Assembly: GCA_030549335.1 (NCBI GenBank)
Contig: CM060194.1
Coordinates: 62,896,547-62,960,546 of the forward strand
Direction of reading: 5' to 3'
From: Pontederia crassipes
Taxonomy: Eukaryota > Streptophyta > Magnoliopsida > Commelinales > Pontederiaceae
Length of the DNA stretch: 64,000 nt
The stretch's first letter is position 1, and every line of letters begins with the position of its first letter. Both the position numbers and the translations under genes were made by a program. The notes beneath the pieces were generated by a model. The model was given only the letters and a program-made list of their open reading frames with translations. It was not told the origin of the DNA and searched no databases. Shown here piece after piece: positions 38,417 to 51,559 of this stretch.

Positions 38417-38660
38417 TTGCTGAAATCACCTGTAAAGCAACTTGCAGAGGTGAAGATGCCAATACCATTGAAAGGAGTTCCATACTGTTTCTGGCAACAT
38501 CAAATGCTTCCTTTCAGCTTAGCAACTCAGCAGAAAAACATGGTGCATGAAAACCCTCATAGGCGTGGCAGGGACGGTTGTCATCTGCCTCTTGAAATGA
38601 TCATGGGGGGCGTGAATATTGGAGCCAAACGCTCATCATCTTGGCCAGGATAATGAATGC
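38417..38660 (-). pseudogene. TOM1-like (VHS-GAT) gene fragment
   Basis: On the minus strand a segment reads DDERLAPIFTPP and, after a frame change, FSAEL followed by a stop and EAFDVARNSMELLSMVLASS, ending LQ before a GT. This matches the linker and start of the GAT domain of plant TOM1-like proteins, which bind ubiquitin and sort cargo on endosomes. At least one frameshift and one in-frame TGA are present. I found neither the VHS exons nor the rest of the GAT domain nearby, so this is a gene fragment, perhaps carried by a transposon. Confidence 0.5.
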
Positions 38661-39554
38661 CTCTTGATTTCAGACTCTTAATAAACACAGTCATTCATCA
38701 GTAATAATCTATAGCACACATATAATCTAAGATGAAAATCTGAGTCGAATCAACATACAATACTATCATCTATGCCATGTCTTGAAGTGTTTGGGATTAT
38801 GGGCTTGCTTATTTATCAGAAGATGAAATTAACTATTTATCATTTCATCAATTTATTTTTGTTGTCTTTTGAAGGGATCTTATCATATTTCTTTGCCATG
38901 CTTTATCAGCATACAGGAATTACTTTTAGAGCCTTTTTATTACAATGAAGCTAGAGCTCGACTTCCTCAAGAAATAATACTAAAGCTTGACAATGGGGGA
39001 AATAAAGAAACCTATCTGCAAAAGTAGGTGGATGATTGCAAACGCATGTGCTTATCCCTCCCACTGCAACTAGACAGGGAGCACTTACAACATGGGTTTG
39101 CTAGAGCTCAATAATGGTTCACAAATGTACTCCCATGTCTGCCTCATTTTTTCTTATGTGTGCTTTTGTTTTTAAGTGGTATTTGACATAATACCAACAA
39201 TGATATTGAGTGTTCTTCAGAAGGACCGGTATTTTATCACATGAAATGTGAATAAGGTTGTCTCCACCAATCCTTTAAATTTTTCAGAATCTTATCACAA
39301 ATAAAATCACAACTTATCCATTCATTTTCTCAGAGATGAACATGACTTGAGTGGTTGATTGAGGGGAGAGTTCTCTGAGCTTCTGAAATCAAATGGGCTT
39401 CAGAGTTCGTGTTGATCACCTATTGGTAATTAAAAATAATTCATACTACACTGTCTACAACCAAATGAACTTATATTGAAATGCATAACATGTTTCAAAC
39501 ACATGAACAAAACCAATTTTCTAATATTAAAGAAACATTAGAGAGAGGATGATA

Positions 39555-39990
39555 TGTTTGTACCTTTTGAGTTTGTTCAAATTCTGGAAGGTCATGCAGC
39601 TCATCTACATACTGTCCCCTCGCTTCAAACAGAACAAGGGTCTCATTTCAAACACTCAAAACAGTTCAAGGTTGCAATCAACTTAACCAGTTCATCAAGG
39701 ACTATCTCAGCAGCAATCTCTGAGAAGGCTCTCTCACCATCTTAACACAGGCCTCAAGAAGCACAAGCGCAAAAAATCGCACCATGGCATTCTTAAACAT
39801 TACCCTGCTCTTTATGCCTCAGATCACTTGAAAACTGTCAAGCTTCTCAGTGTTTATCATGCCAAGATCTCAAATTTTGGTAGATCAATCAGGTCCCTCC
39901 AAGATATCTGTAGTGGCTTCTTCAACAGCTTTTTCTGTGTTTGGAAGAACTTCATTTTCATGGTCACAGAACTGATACCTGTTTTCAATT
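39555..39990 (-). pseudogene. unidentified coding-like relic
   Basis: On the minus strand several stretches look like coding sequence but change frame or hit stops: FCDHENEVLPNTEKAVEEA near 39.95 kb, FSEIAAEIVLDELVKLIA near 39.70 kb, and GQYVDELHDLPEFEQTQK ending at a GT donor at about 39.56 kb. Their acidic, helical character and one shared direction suggest decayed exons of one gene. I do not recognise the family. It could belong to the same fragment as the TOM1-like piece downstream, but the sequences are not TOM1-like. Confidence 0.35.
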
Positions 39991-40322
39991 AAAATATGCA
40001 CTACTTTGCTCTACAAGTATATAACTATTATGAAAATTACATATTTTAATTGCTCGAGTAAGCTTACAGTTGCAAGTATGATCAACCAGGGTATGCAAAA
40101 GTGAGAGTCCTTGGCATCATAAGTGTCTGAAAAAATCATTTTTCATTACAACAACAAGTGTTAAAAATGCACTGAAATCACTTTTCTTAGTTGAATTTGA
40201 TAATGTATCAGAAGCGTCTTTTATTATCTGCATTGGAGGATAACATGCTCATAAGTATGACCACGTATACCCTCTTGAAAAAATGTATTGACCATGTATA
40301 CCCTCTCAAAAAAAATGTATGA

Positions 40323-42357
40323 CTATCTTAGAGGACTAAGATCAACCATATTCGATGCAACGCTTCTTGTTCTCATCCTAGCAGCCATTTCGTCTAACAT
40401 TACATAGATCTTCCCAATCTCCAAGCAAGACCTATCTCCAACTCTGAATTTATGCACAATTTCATTCAAATCTACAAGTCTATGCCCAGGCAAACACCTA
40501 ATCCCTTTTTCTTTCATCATCTCCTTCAATTCTTGAGCATCTTCCCATCTACCAGCTGCCGCATAGATGTTGTGCAATAGAGAATAGCGAGAGCCATTCT
40601 GAGGTTCCAGGTCAATCAATCTCTTCGCGATGTTTTCCCCCAACTCTAACTCTCCACGAAACCGACATAACCCAAGCAAATATCCTATAGCTAGTGATTC
40701 TGTCTCCTCTGGCATGCTCCCTAGTACTTCCACTGCTTCTTGTACAAGCCCAAGACCTCCATAGAGATTTGCCATGCACCAATAATGGGCAAAAGTTGGA
40801 GTCGTATTATACAAGACAGTCATCTGCTCAAAGTATTTTTTCCCTTCAGTCAGCAGGCCTTTACGGGCACAAGCACACAAGACCCCCACAAAAGTGACTT
40901 CGTCTGGAGAGACGCCTTTTGATTTTCTCTGTAAGTTACCACAATTGTGGCCCTGACCTTCAAAAGAAAAGTGAAAAGCAGTTTTTTAAGTTCAAAGAAA
41001 GTATTATAGAAAGCAATCTAAAATTTCAAGCATAACAAGCTACATAAATGATGCAAAACCCCTGGAGAAATGATCATAATATCTTTACATGAGAATGTCA
41101 CTTCCTTAGTAAATTGATTCTTCATTTAACATAATATAGCATGTCAAGATTCCGAGCAAGCATATCTTAGAACATGTTACAGATGAACCAGTTATGTCAA
41201 AAAGAAAAATGCAAGAGTAATTCTACGAGATCCCTACCACTAGCTATCATCTCATGGAATAATGCAAGCCCATCTTCCGGGTGCCCATGTACACAATGGC
41301 CTATGATCATTGCGTTCCAAGAAATCAAATTCCTTTCTGTCATCCCATCAAAAACTCTCCTAGCAACCTCTACCATCCCGCATCTGCTGTACATATCAAC
41401 CAATGTAGTCCCTATTATCACATTATCCTCTACAAAGTTCCTAAGAAAATATGCATGAGCTGACTTGCCCCCATTTAACCCGCCCAACCGGCCGCATGCT
41501 GTCAGTACATTTGCCATAGTCTTATCAGTTGCCTTGAATCCATCCATCTCCATTTTTCTAAAGATCTCCAATCCCAATTCTGGCCTTCGCCATTTAATGT
41601 AGCCAGAGATCATGACGTTCCAAGATACCACATTTCTGTTGGGCATTTGATCAAAAAGCTCCCTTGCGCCGACCAAATCACCCAACGTAGCATACCCATC
41701 GACAATGGAGTTCCAGGAGACAATATCTCGGTAGGGCATTTCGTCGAACAACATTCGCGCGCAGCCGATGAGGCCGCAACTGCCGTACATGTGAATGAGC
41801 GAGTTTCCAACGTGCAGCTCGCTGTCGACCCTGCGCTTCACTGCCTGCCCGTGGCACATCTCGCCGGCATCGAGGGAAGCGGCCCGAGCGCAGGCAGCAA
41901 GCAGGACAGGGAAGGTGAAGCTGTTTGGGACGAAACCTGCGGGGAGATTGGAGGAGAAGAACCGGAGCGCAAGGAGGGGCCGAGCGGAAAAGGCAAGGAC
42001 CTTGAGGACAGTGTTCGCGCAGAATGCGTCGGGTGCCGGAATGCTGCGGAAGAGGAGAAGGGTGTAAGAGAGCGGAACCTCGACGGTGGAGGCGGCCACC
42101 TTGAGAAGGCGGGAAGCAGCGAAGGAGTCTCGAAGGAGGCCGGCGGTGAGTAGGTGTCCGTGGGCTTGGAGGAGCGAGCGGAGGGAACGGCAGGAGAGGA
42201 GAGGACGGAGGGACGAGTGGTAAAGGGAGAGGCGCCGCGGAGGCGGGGGAGGAGGAGGGAAGAATGAGTTGGGATTGGGGCCCAGAAGGACGTCTGTGTC
42301 TGCTTCGTCGACGGCGGCGGCGGCGGCAGCGGCGGAAGAGGGTGGAAGGGGATTCAT
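40323..42357 (-). CDS. PLS-class pentatricopeptide repeat protein with E-type C-terminus
   Basis: Two exons on the minus strand, 42357-41227 and 40928-40323, join in phase 0 (GATCTC|GTAGAA to TTACAG|AGAAAA) to give 578 residues. The N-terminus is Ala-rich from a GCC-type repeat and could be an organelle transit peptide. From about residue 50 on come PPR motifs of the PLS type, with SWNSIVDGY, VSWNVMISGYI and LISWNAMIIGH marking successive repeats. The C-terminus has E and E+-like motifs (VGDRSCLEIGKIYVMLDEM) and no DYW deaminase domain. Such proteins bind organellar RNA, typically for C-to-U editing, with a deaminase supplied in trans. The layout resembles Arabidopsis At3g51320 as I recall it, a tentative link. 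The target is unknown. If the intron were not spliced, translation would stop nine residues after its start. Confidence 0.9.
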
Positions 42358-42458
42358 GGGACAGCGGCAGCGACGGGGGAGTCGCGTTGGTGTAGTGTCT
42401 CCAAACTAAATAGGGACAAATTTGTCATAATTGATTTTTCGCAACGAATCTATGTAAT

Positions 42459-42461
<3 letters not shown>

Positions 42462-42511
<50 letters not shown>
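42462..42511. repeat. (AT)n microsatellite
   Basis: About 25 uninterrupted AT units, about 100 bases upstream of the PPR start codon and thus likely in its promoter. Confidence 0.97.
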
Positions 42512-42513
<2 letters not shown>

Positions 42514-42740
42514 GAGAGGGGATGAAATTCTTTTTTATTAGAAGTCTACAAGCGTGTTCTGAGATCAAATTAGTCGAGTTGATGATGGATTAAAACTCCA
42601 ATTTATGATTAGTGTGCTTCTTAGTGTTGCATGGATTTGGACGAACGATGTCGCTTTCCGGATACTGAGATGACAACAAAAAAAAATTAAAATCAATTAT
42701 ATATCTCTAAATTTATCTTTCATATTTTTTTGTAGTAGAC

Positions 42741-43116
42741 TAGGGCTGAGTAGACGTCCCTACACTAACTCGGCCAATCGAGAAAAATTCTAACCCGAGT
42801 TACATCCGGTCCCACGAGAATACTCGGTAAGTTTCGGATTAGGATCGGATTCACGACTTAAAAATTTGATCCACAACTCAGCTCGGGTAATATATTTTTT
42901 ATAATATTTTTATATGAAATCTACGGGTTAACTCATAAATTAAAAAATCTCTTAATCCCTGGCTAGGTTGAATCCGTAATCGATGACACTCCATTGTTGA
43001 CTTGCCATCGCCATCGCTGTCATCGTTGCTATCTTGTCGTCATCGTCATTGCTGCTTGTTGTCACCATTCATCTACTGTTGTCATGTTGTCACCGCCACC
43101 AACTTGACAGGTACTG

Positions 43117-43187
<71 letters not shown>

Positions 43188-43586
43188 GCGAGTAGGCGTC
43201 TTTTTCTCTTGATTCTCCCATCTTCATTAGGCCTATGCTCGGCTGCTCATTTGGCTTGGTGTTCATTGGACTCGTTAGAATTGTCAGTGGCAGTCGATCA
43301 TTGTTGGTTGATTTTGTTAGTATCCGACTACCCACCAAATAGCCGCTCATGCCTCTCTCAATTGTCGATGAATCCATAATGACGCAGGCTCTCTTGCCTT
43401 CTCACTTCTCAAGTACATTGTCCGTCGGACCGCCCCAATTTCTTGACGAAAATTTAGTCTCATTTCCAATTTTTCGGGTCCGTCCCGATGCTAGTATCGA
43501 TTGGGCCCGAGATCTCTACTAGGTCAAAAAAAATTGCCCCAATAGAAATGGCCCGGGTGATCCGATCACGGGTTTGTTATGCCCTA
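42741..43586. mobile_element. candidate hAT-like non-autonomous element carrying a (CT)n tract
   Basis: Ends TAGGGC (left) and GCCCTA (right), with flanking 8-mers TAGTAGAC (42733-42740) and GAGTAGAC (43587-43594) that match at 7 of 8 positions, as for hAT target duplications. Near both ends there are further CCCGAG and CGGGT-rich blocks. The interior has a GC-richer stretch (CATCGCCATCGCTGTCATCG) and a long CT repeat. The TIR is very short, so the call is tentative. Confidence 0.45.
43119..43185 (+). repeat. (CT)n microsatellite
   Basis: About 33 pure TC units. The frames that read Ser-Leu or Arg-Glu repeats through it are artefacts of the repeat. Confidence 0.97.
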
Positions 43587-43594
43587 GAGTAGAC

Positions 43595-46500
43595 TATCAA
43601 CCTTCTAAAAAAAACTATCAATATGAAATTATAAACATATGATGTCGTTTAACAAATTGAAATTCGATTCTCATCACATGATGACAAGACCTTATTTTAA
43701 GCCATTATTTTTCTTCATAGATATTGGCCCATTTATTAATTAATGTGGGTCAATAAGAATATCACATTATTGAATAACCCATAAATAATAAAATATTACA
43801 TTTTTAAAATAAAAATGTGGAAGCTAAAATAATAAGTCCATGAATGTGGAAACTTGGTAAATATAAATCCATCAAATGTCATCATAATCATAGGTACATC
43901 ATATATAACGTCACAAGTATCCAAAGTTTGTGCCCTAATACATTATAGTGTCACGTAAAGGCATCGGCATATTAACATAATGATAACTATTCATGTGCAC
44001 ACATCACCTGAGCGATATACACACATTCATCCACCACACATGACATCCAATGCCTACGAGGATCAGGAAACTCTCTCGTTACAATGGAATCAATCAAGAC
44101 TTATGGGAGCAAAGTCGGCTCCTAATCAGTATCATGCATTATTAGATAGAGTTTTGAATAAAAAAAGGATGGATTTGAATTGACTTGAAATCATAAATTC
44201 AATTATTTATTATCTCAATCAAACTTTTGGGCATTGGAAAGTTGTGTATGGTCATTTGAAAAGTCGGATGGTCATTTAGGCTATATAGAATCATCCAATC
44301 GCTCAAAAATTAGGAAGCTTTTGAACATTCGAAAAGTTGAACGAACATCTAATCATAACATGATCCATAAACCATTCAAAGTTTGGGTGCAATTCGAACG
44401 TCCGAAAAATCGGATGGATGTCTAATCTTACTTGGACAGAAAATGTTGAGTCTCGACTTTATTTACAGACATTTGAAAGAGTCGATCGATCATCTTATTT
44501 GTTCAATTCATTTTCTATTCATCAATTCCGAATGTCCGATTCGAGGTAACCAAACATTCGATATTTTATCTTTCAATATAATGCATATGAGTTAACTTTT
44601 CGATCGTCCAATCAAAGTTTTCGAATGTCTAAAATGTATAACGATTATTGTCTACTAAAAGTTTTTAACATTCAAACTTCGGTTGTTCGATCTTTTCAAC
44701 AAAATCGCAGGTGAGTATGTAAGTCCTAAAGTTTTCAATCAATTTTGGCAATACAAACATTTAAAACATACTTAAACATGGTCCTACAACATGACATATT
44801 TTAGAGGTCATTTATAATCATATTCATTTCATAATCAACTACAATTCACACAACATGAAATTATTTTCATGGATCATTCCTTTTCCAATTCATAAACTCA
44901 TCATAAGGGCCATTCATAACTTCAAATTACAACAAGTAAATCACAGTTATATAAACTCATGTATCAAGATCAATTTCATGTATCACATCTTAGTACCAAA
45001 AATATGCATGCTTAGGTTCATAAGAAGTATCAAAATATGCATGCTTAAGTTCAAAATAACAAAAGGCCTTAAGAATGTTTAGAACTCACTAAAGCATATC
45101 ATCAATTATGGATCATGGTCAAGACAATTTTAAACATAATTTTCAACATGTGAATCATTCAAAAGAATCACCTATGGTCTATCAAAATATGCTTTTCATA
45201 AGAAGTACTCGTAGGAATTTGTACTATCCATTACTAACATGAACTTTTGTATATGTTCTTTTTGGATAATCAAAAACAAACTCAGCTAGTTCTTTAACAT
45301 AATTAAAAAATATATACGTACAAAACTATTTATTTACGTATATTTAGATGAACCCTATTAACATGTTTTCATTATTTTTTTCCTCTTAAAACTAATGATA
45401 GCAAATTTGAAAAAGTCTTTTCTGTTTAATTCTAAAATACTACGGTCTTCTTGTCGAAAAAAACACTACAGCCCATAAAACTCTTTCTACAATAATTATT
45501 GCGTTAAAATGTATATGTAACGTACTTTCATGTTGCATGTATGTTTGACCCATTTGAGCTATTATATTTTATATAATACTCATCTAAATTAAAATTGTTA
45601 TATATATTTATTTATATGTACATATATATATGTGTGTGTGAGTCATATCCATTGATCTATTTTTTTATTGAGAGGACATTTGAAATGGTCTTTTATATTA
45701 AATAAAGGCTTAGTGCATTATACATGATTTCATCTAGATACTATATTTGATTTTTCATGCAATTCCCATCCCCACCCCACCCCTCACGAGCTTTCTAATT
45801 ATTAATCATAGATGACTAATGAAATCATTAGCAATTAATAAAATATTCTCTTGCCTGGCTTTCAATTAAATAACTAGTGGTATATAACACACTTTTTCCC
45901 AACTGTTCTATAGTTAAGGAGGATTTAGGCATCATGATACATTTGATAGTCAAAGAATTTATTTTGGATACATTCTTTATATTTTCTTTACTTAAAATAC
46001 TAGGCTTTCAAATTTTCTTATAAATTTATCTATTAAAAATTAATTTAAATCATTTTATTGTTTTTTTTTAGAATTAAAGAAATAACATAACATGAATAAA
46101 CAACTTATCATGTCAATAGATTACTTAGTAACATGTAAGAATAGACAAAAGATGATAGTTAAGTTGGAGCTTTGGAGGATAAATTTGAAAAAAAACAAAA
46201 AGGCTGAAAAATGTAACATAAAAGCTAGAAAAATTGCTACTGGATGCATCATGCGTAACTATTTTTTTAAGAAAATTATTATGCAAAGCTAATAACACGA
46301 TCAAATTTTTTAGTTAATTGTATCTTTTAATATACTTTTAATAGTTTAAATATACTTGTTTAAGTTTATTTAGAGGGTGTTTGACTAAGCTTATAAGACT
46401 TATAAGTAATTTTAAAATTTTCTCTCTATTTATAACTGAAAAAATTGATAAACATTTATTTTACCTTCTTATAAATTAGAAAAATAAGTTGGAGATCCTA

Positions 46501-47475
46501 GCTTGTGTTATAAAAGAAAAAAATTGATCAATTTAATCAATAAATGTACTATTTTAACCTTAAAACATATATAATCTTTCTTTTTATATTTCATCTAATA
46601 TAATATTAAGGCTTTTTTATCATTTGAGTAAATAATAATTTATAATTTTTTTTATTACCAAATGCGTAACTACTTATTTTCTAAAATCAGCTTCAGTTAT
46701 TAAATTACTTATCAGCACTTTAAACTTATCAGTTATTTTATATTAGCTAAGCCAAACGTGCTTAATTGTTTAACAAATTTTTGGGTGTAATTAATTCACA
46801 AATAATCCAAACATTCCATAATATTTTGGTTTTTGTAAATATACTCCCGCTAGCTAAGCATAAATAACAAAGACAACTAAATTAACTTTGTGAAATTTTC
46901 TTGTTGGAGTAAATTTTATAATGTTGTTGAATATTTTATAGAAAATATCAAAAATTCTTTTATATGATTTCTCATCAGACTCGTCACCTCTTATTTATAT
47001 CAATATTATGTGATGATACCATTTTAATGTGTTGAATAATTGACACCCTATATCGATCATCTTTATAAATTGAGAATTAGTATGTTCCTTTCAAACAAAA
47101 TTTTTGGCTCAATGTCCCAGCATTTATCCTACTAGAATTTTAATTCTTAGTACCACTAGTGGTTTTCTATCAAATTTAGAGAAGGAAATATTAAGGACAT
47201 GTTTTGGTAGTTTTATAGACCATGTACTCATTTGTACTAGTTCATGTATCACAAGACAAACTGCTAAATAATCACTGGAATAATTGAATAGTGATAAAAA
47301 ACATTGTGATACAATTGGGTGTAGAACAAGGTGTTCTACAACCTTAACTTTTCATGGAAACTATTTTCCAATGTTCCTTGATACACAATCAAATTCAGAA
47401 AAATTTTGTTTTTTCCCCCCCTTTCCCTGAAAAACTAAACCATCCGCAGAATTCATTTTACAACTAAGCAGCTAA
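43595..47475. other. AT-rich intergenic interval
   Basis: 44,230-44,700 repeats motifs such as GAACATTCGAAAAG and AATCGGATGGATGTC, perhaps the relic of an LTR or other element. A MITE lies at 46.38-46.76 kb. No genes recognised. Confidence 0.4.
46375..46761. mobile_element. MITE with GGGTGTTTG-type ends
   Basis: The left end GGGTGTTTGACTAAGCTTAT pairs with the reverse complement of the right end, GCACGTTTGGCTTAGCTAAT. The inner parts also fold (CTTATAAGTAATTT against AATTACTTATCAG). The 387-bp AT-rich element lacks coding capacity. Such ends are common in hAT-type plant MITEs. The target duplication was not resolved. Confidence 0.6.
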
Positions 47476-49798
47476 TCATTGTGATCCAATGGCACCAATG
47501 AATTCCACTGCCACCTTCACAGCATTCACTGCGGCTAAATCACTTAGAATCATTGACGATGACCAACTATTTTCTCCCCCTGCCAAATCCGATACTCCAC
47601 GGAATACGATCACAGGGACCCCAGGAGACATTGCCGTCTGTTCAGAAAACATTGAAACATTACTATCTTCATACATGGTTTCGTTTCAGTTTTTGCAGCA
47701 GAAGAGAAATTAGAGCTAGAACATGTTTGATTCATCATTCTTTTTTATCTCTATATCTTGGCATCTTTTGAACTAACAAATAAATAAATTTAGCTCACCA
47801 TCACAACGGCAGAGCTCTCCTCATCTACTGTTGATACACCAAATTCCTGAAAGAGGAACTTTCTGTAGGCTGCATTGTCCACAAACACATCAGCTGTGGA
47901 GGCTTTAAGTCCAGACACTACTTCCGGAGCCTTCGGCAAGCAGAACGTTTCATTAATGCATCTCTGCAACTCCACCTATCAGCACATCGAAGACATTAAA
48001 AGTTTGAGTTTATATCCATTTAACAGTATAGAAATTTAAACTTGACTACGAGTAGGGAAAGAATTTGTAAGCGTCACTCGAACCTTAAGCTGTTCTGCAA
48101 TCTTAAGCCAAGAAGAATTTATTGTCAGCCAAAAGACTTCCTCCATGGGCTTGTCAGTGGAGTAGAATTCCTCAGGTTTGAACTCTACTCCTGATAGCAA
48201 GTTCCCACCCTCTACTGGAATATTGTACTCCCCAAAGCTCAGCTCTCGAGATGACTCTTTCAATGTGTGAAATTTCTGGTTCAAGTGAAACTATAATCAT
48301 CCTTATTGAACCAGTGAAGTACATAGAGAAAAGATGGAAGATTGCAACTGAAATAGTATAAAGCAAGGTTTCAGAGAGCTGCAATGTCACTTGCCCTTAC
48401 TAATTTGCTACATGAAAGCCTCTAAACATGTAGCTTCCCTAGTTTCTTCTTTATTTTTAAAGTTTTGAAATTTCTTAAAATGTCAAGGATGTTGCCTACA
48501 CATCTTATTTGTTAGAAAATAGCATTGACTTTTTTTTCCTCTGATGAAAATATAGTGTCAATTGAACTTGATATTCTTATCGGTTCAATGAGCTGAGCTC
48601 AACTGGAATAAAAGTTATTACCAGTTGAACTGGTAGTGCTTCACCTCCCACAGTGGATGAAGGCAAGCATTGCCATTATTCAAGTGGTATGCGCCTTTTG
48701 TTCTTGAAAAAAGTTAGTATCATGCATCATGTTAGTCACTAATATTCATATTTGAGCCAGTTGGAAAGAAAGAGATAAAAAGAGAACTTACTGTCCATGT
48801 CCAGGAACCAGTAAAGGCAACAGACTCCGGGATGCTAACATCGCCAAAGGACAGGGAGTTGTTAGCGCTCCCAGCAATTCCATAATGAACAATTCCCCAA
48901 ACATTGAATACGTCTAAAAGAATCTGAACTGTGATTCCTGCATTCAGCTAGTTTCACATAGGGAAAAATAAAAGAATCAAAACAAACTAATTAAAACATG
49001 GAATAGAGCCAAAACTACCAGACTAATCGCTCCACAAACATTTAACACATGTAAGAAGAGTTTCAATTGTGATTCCTGCATAAAGCTGGAACCAAATTCA
49101 CCAGAATAATCGCATGATGAACCATTCAAAACGAATCAGAGGATTCCATTACTGTAATATGATATGTTGAGCTACAGTCAAATGCAAAATCTTCTTGTAG
49201 ACATGCATGAAATTAACTAAGGTTACAATGCTACATGGTAAAGACGCAAGTGACAAGTTTTGTACATAGAAACTCATAGGAATAAAGTTCAAAAGATCTG
49301 CACATCTCTCTGCTCTTTCGTCCTCTATTGATTCACACCAGAGAAAAGATAAGATTGAGAAGAATTGTCCAGAATCCATATTTGAGCTCTCATGGAAAAT
49401 AAATAAATAAATAAATAATTACCCTTCGCTGGCCGGACATTACATAAATCACGTCCACATCTCTGATTCTTCCGATGTGAAATCTTCTTCCTGAACCCCT
49501 AAGACAGAAGAAACTTCATGAGGTTGCTGTTCTGGAGTGCATTTTCAGGTCAGCGCATTTTCGAGGAGCTGTGCGTACCGTAGAGGTCAAGTGGGGTGGA
49601 AGTGGCTACGAAGGCGCCGGACGACTGGAGAGCTTCTGTCTCCGTCGGATACGCCATGACCAGTCCGACGAAGGGACCGAGCTCGTTGACTCTGTCGACT
49701 GCTGCGTGCAGCGGGTGCTTCGAGTGGAGCCCTGAGGAGGACTGGAAGCAGAGGAGGAAGAGGAGGATGAGGAAGCGTAGCGCTGACGGAGAGCTCAT
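47476..49798 (-). CDS. secreted nucleosidase/phosphorylase-superfamily protein (bark storage protein type)
   Basis: Six exons on the minus strand: 49798-49579, 49490-49423, 48947-48792, 48275-48084, 47975-47799 and 47637-47476. They join in frame to 324 residues, the usual length. Residues 1-23 (LRFLILLFLLCFQ core) form a signal peptide, so the protein is expected in the secretory pathway, wall or vacuole. PNP/UDP-phosphorylase-fold landmarks follow: VGLVMAYPTETEAL, VDVIYVMSGQRR, GIVHYGIAGSANNSL (nucleoside/phosphate loop), VDEESSAVVM (ribose-binding Glu region) and VFRGVSDLAGG. The Asp in the last motif aligns with the catalytic Asp of MTA/SAH nucleosidases. Relatives include poplar bark storage protein and wound-induced WIN4. 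All key motifs look intact, so enzyme activity on nucleosides is plausible, but the substrate cannot be read from sequence. Confidence 0.9.
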
Positions 49799-50439
49799 CC
49801 TCCAGCGGGAGTTTGACTGTGAGATGGGGATCGAAGTCGCTCACATGGCCTGTGGGATCTCTGCACTCGTGATCTGTGGGTTGGCTCCTGCGGTCGGATT
49901 TTTTAAACGTGGGCGCTCGTGCGAGTGATTGATTGGCTGAGATATTCCAATGTTGGCAAATGACTGGTTTATTTCTATTGTATTCATAATATATTTTCCA
50001 TAATTATACTTTATATAAATTAAAAATCATGACGTTTTTTAACTAGGCAAATATCATATTTTAGTCTTTTGTTACTTATCTAATTATTTTTCTCCCCTAA
50101 AAATTTCAGAAAAAAACACCCGAAGAAACACTGGCATATATAAAAAGTAAAACATAGCAAAAAATCGCCTGTTTTTATCCTATCAATTAAAGTCTAGAAT
50201 AAGCTCAGGATGAAACATAATTCTAATGTTTCTTGTCCTTTTTATAAAATAAAAGGAATTATGTAATCGCTCTTTATTCTGAAATAGTGGTTCTCCGACC
50301 ACGTGTGTATGTCTTTTTTATATTTTTTTAAAAATTTAAAAGCTAACAAGTTTTTTAAATTATATAATAAGAATAAAGATCAATAATGTGACGCAGAGAT
50401 CTTAATATCTTTATATCCCTTGTAATAAAAAAAAATGTT

Positions 50440-50830
50440 GCTTCATTTAACCTCCCTTATTTTATTATTATTTTTTTTTTGCATCCAAGTTTCAATTAAA
50501 AATTCATAATTTTTAATCCGTGAATTTATTCAATTTTGTCACTTATATCCTTCCATTAACTTGTCGAATTTTTTTAATAATTATGACATACAATTTTTGT
50601 CCTTATTTTTTAATTTTAAAAAATAAAAATAATCCATATGCTTACGGCAATACTTTTTTTATAATGTATTTTTATATTAAATGAATAAGAATAAGAATAA
50701 AAATGACGTTTTATAAATAATAAAGAATAATTTAATAAAAGTCTGGATGAAATTTAACGAATAAATTTAATTGTCAAATTGTGATAAAATGCTGGACTGA
50801 AATTTATAATTTTATTGTTTAGTAATTAAT
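50440..50830. repeat. AT-rich dispersed repeat, copy 1
   Basis: Shares an ordered set of short blocks with copies at about 51,560-51,850 and 62,870-63,340: ATAATTATGACAT or variants, a TTTTTGTCCTTA-like block, TTAAAAATAAAAATAATC, and a terminal ACTGAAATTTATAATTT or ACTAAAATTTGTAAATCTA. A diverged non-coding family. Confidence 0.45.
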
Positions 50831-51559
50831 ATTAAAGAACTATTTCCTCTTGGGCACCAGGATCGTTTTCATTTCTTGAGATTCAGCTGAGATCAAATCG
50901 GAATGGGTTCGGAATTACAAAAATATGAACTACGTTCAATCCGATAAAATATATTATATTAATATTAAATTATTTTAAATATTATTTATATAATAATATT
51001 AAACTTATTTTTATTTACTTTTTATGATCGAATTGGGATAATAAAAAATTTTCGATTTTTAGTCTATCGGGACGTCTCGATCCCAATTTGCATCGAGACT
51101 GGACTTTTTAAAAAATTCAGGGAAAATTTAATTCCGAATTCGCTCACCCATAATTTTAATACTTTCATTATAATTTGACCTCTAGGTTTCTTTTTCCCCT
51201 TTTTTTTTCTCGACTTTGATCTTTCAGCTGACACTACATGTGACATTTATTGTTCCGTACCGACTCATGAATAGTATCGATAGATATGGATTCGGTATGG
51301 TGATATTGTATTTTTACTAATATATATATATATATATATATATTGTTATATTTTGAAAGAGAAAACATATAATAATTTTGTACATATACTGAAAGTGCAC
51401 TTGAGTTTAGCTCAAGAAAGAAAAAGGAAAAGTGATTTCCATAGATTGTCACTGTAGTTCTTGTTTCTTCATTTATTCTATCTATTTCAGGATCATTTTA
51501 TTTAGCATCACCTTAATTAATCTCGTATGAACAGTAGCATCTAGCATTATATTTCTATT

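Noticed and set aside
43002..43379. Ser-Leu and Arg-Glu repeat frames
   Set aside because: Reading through a pure CT microsatellite.
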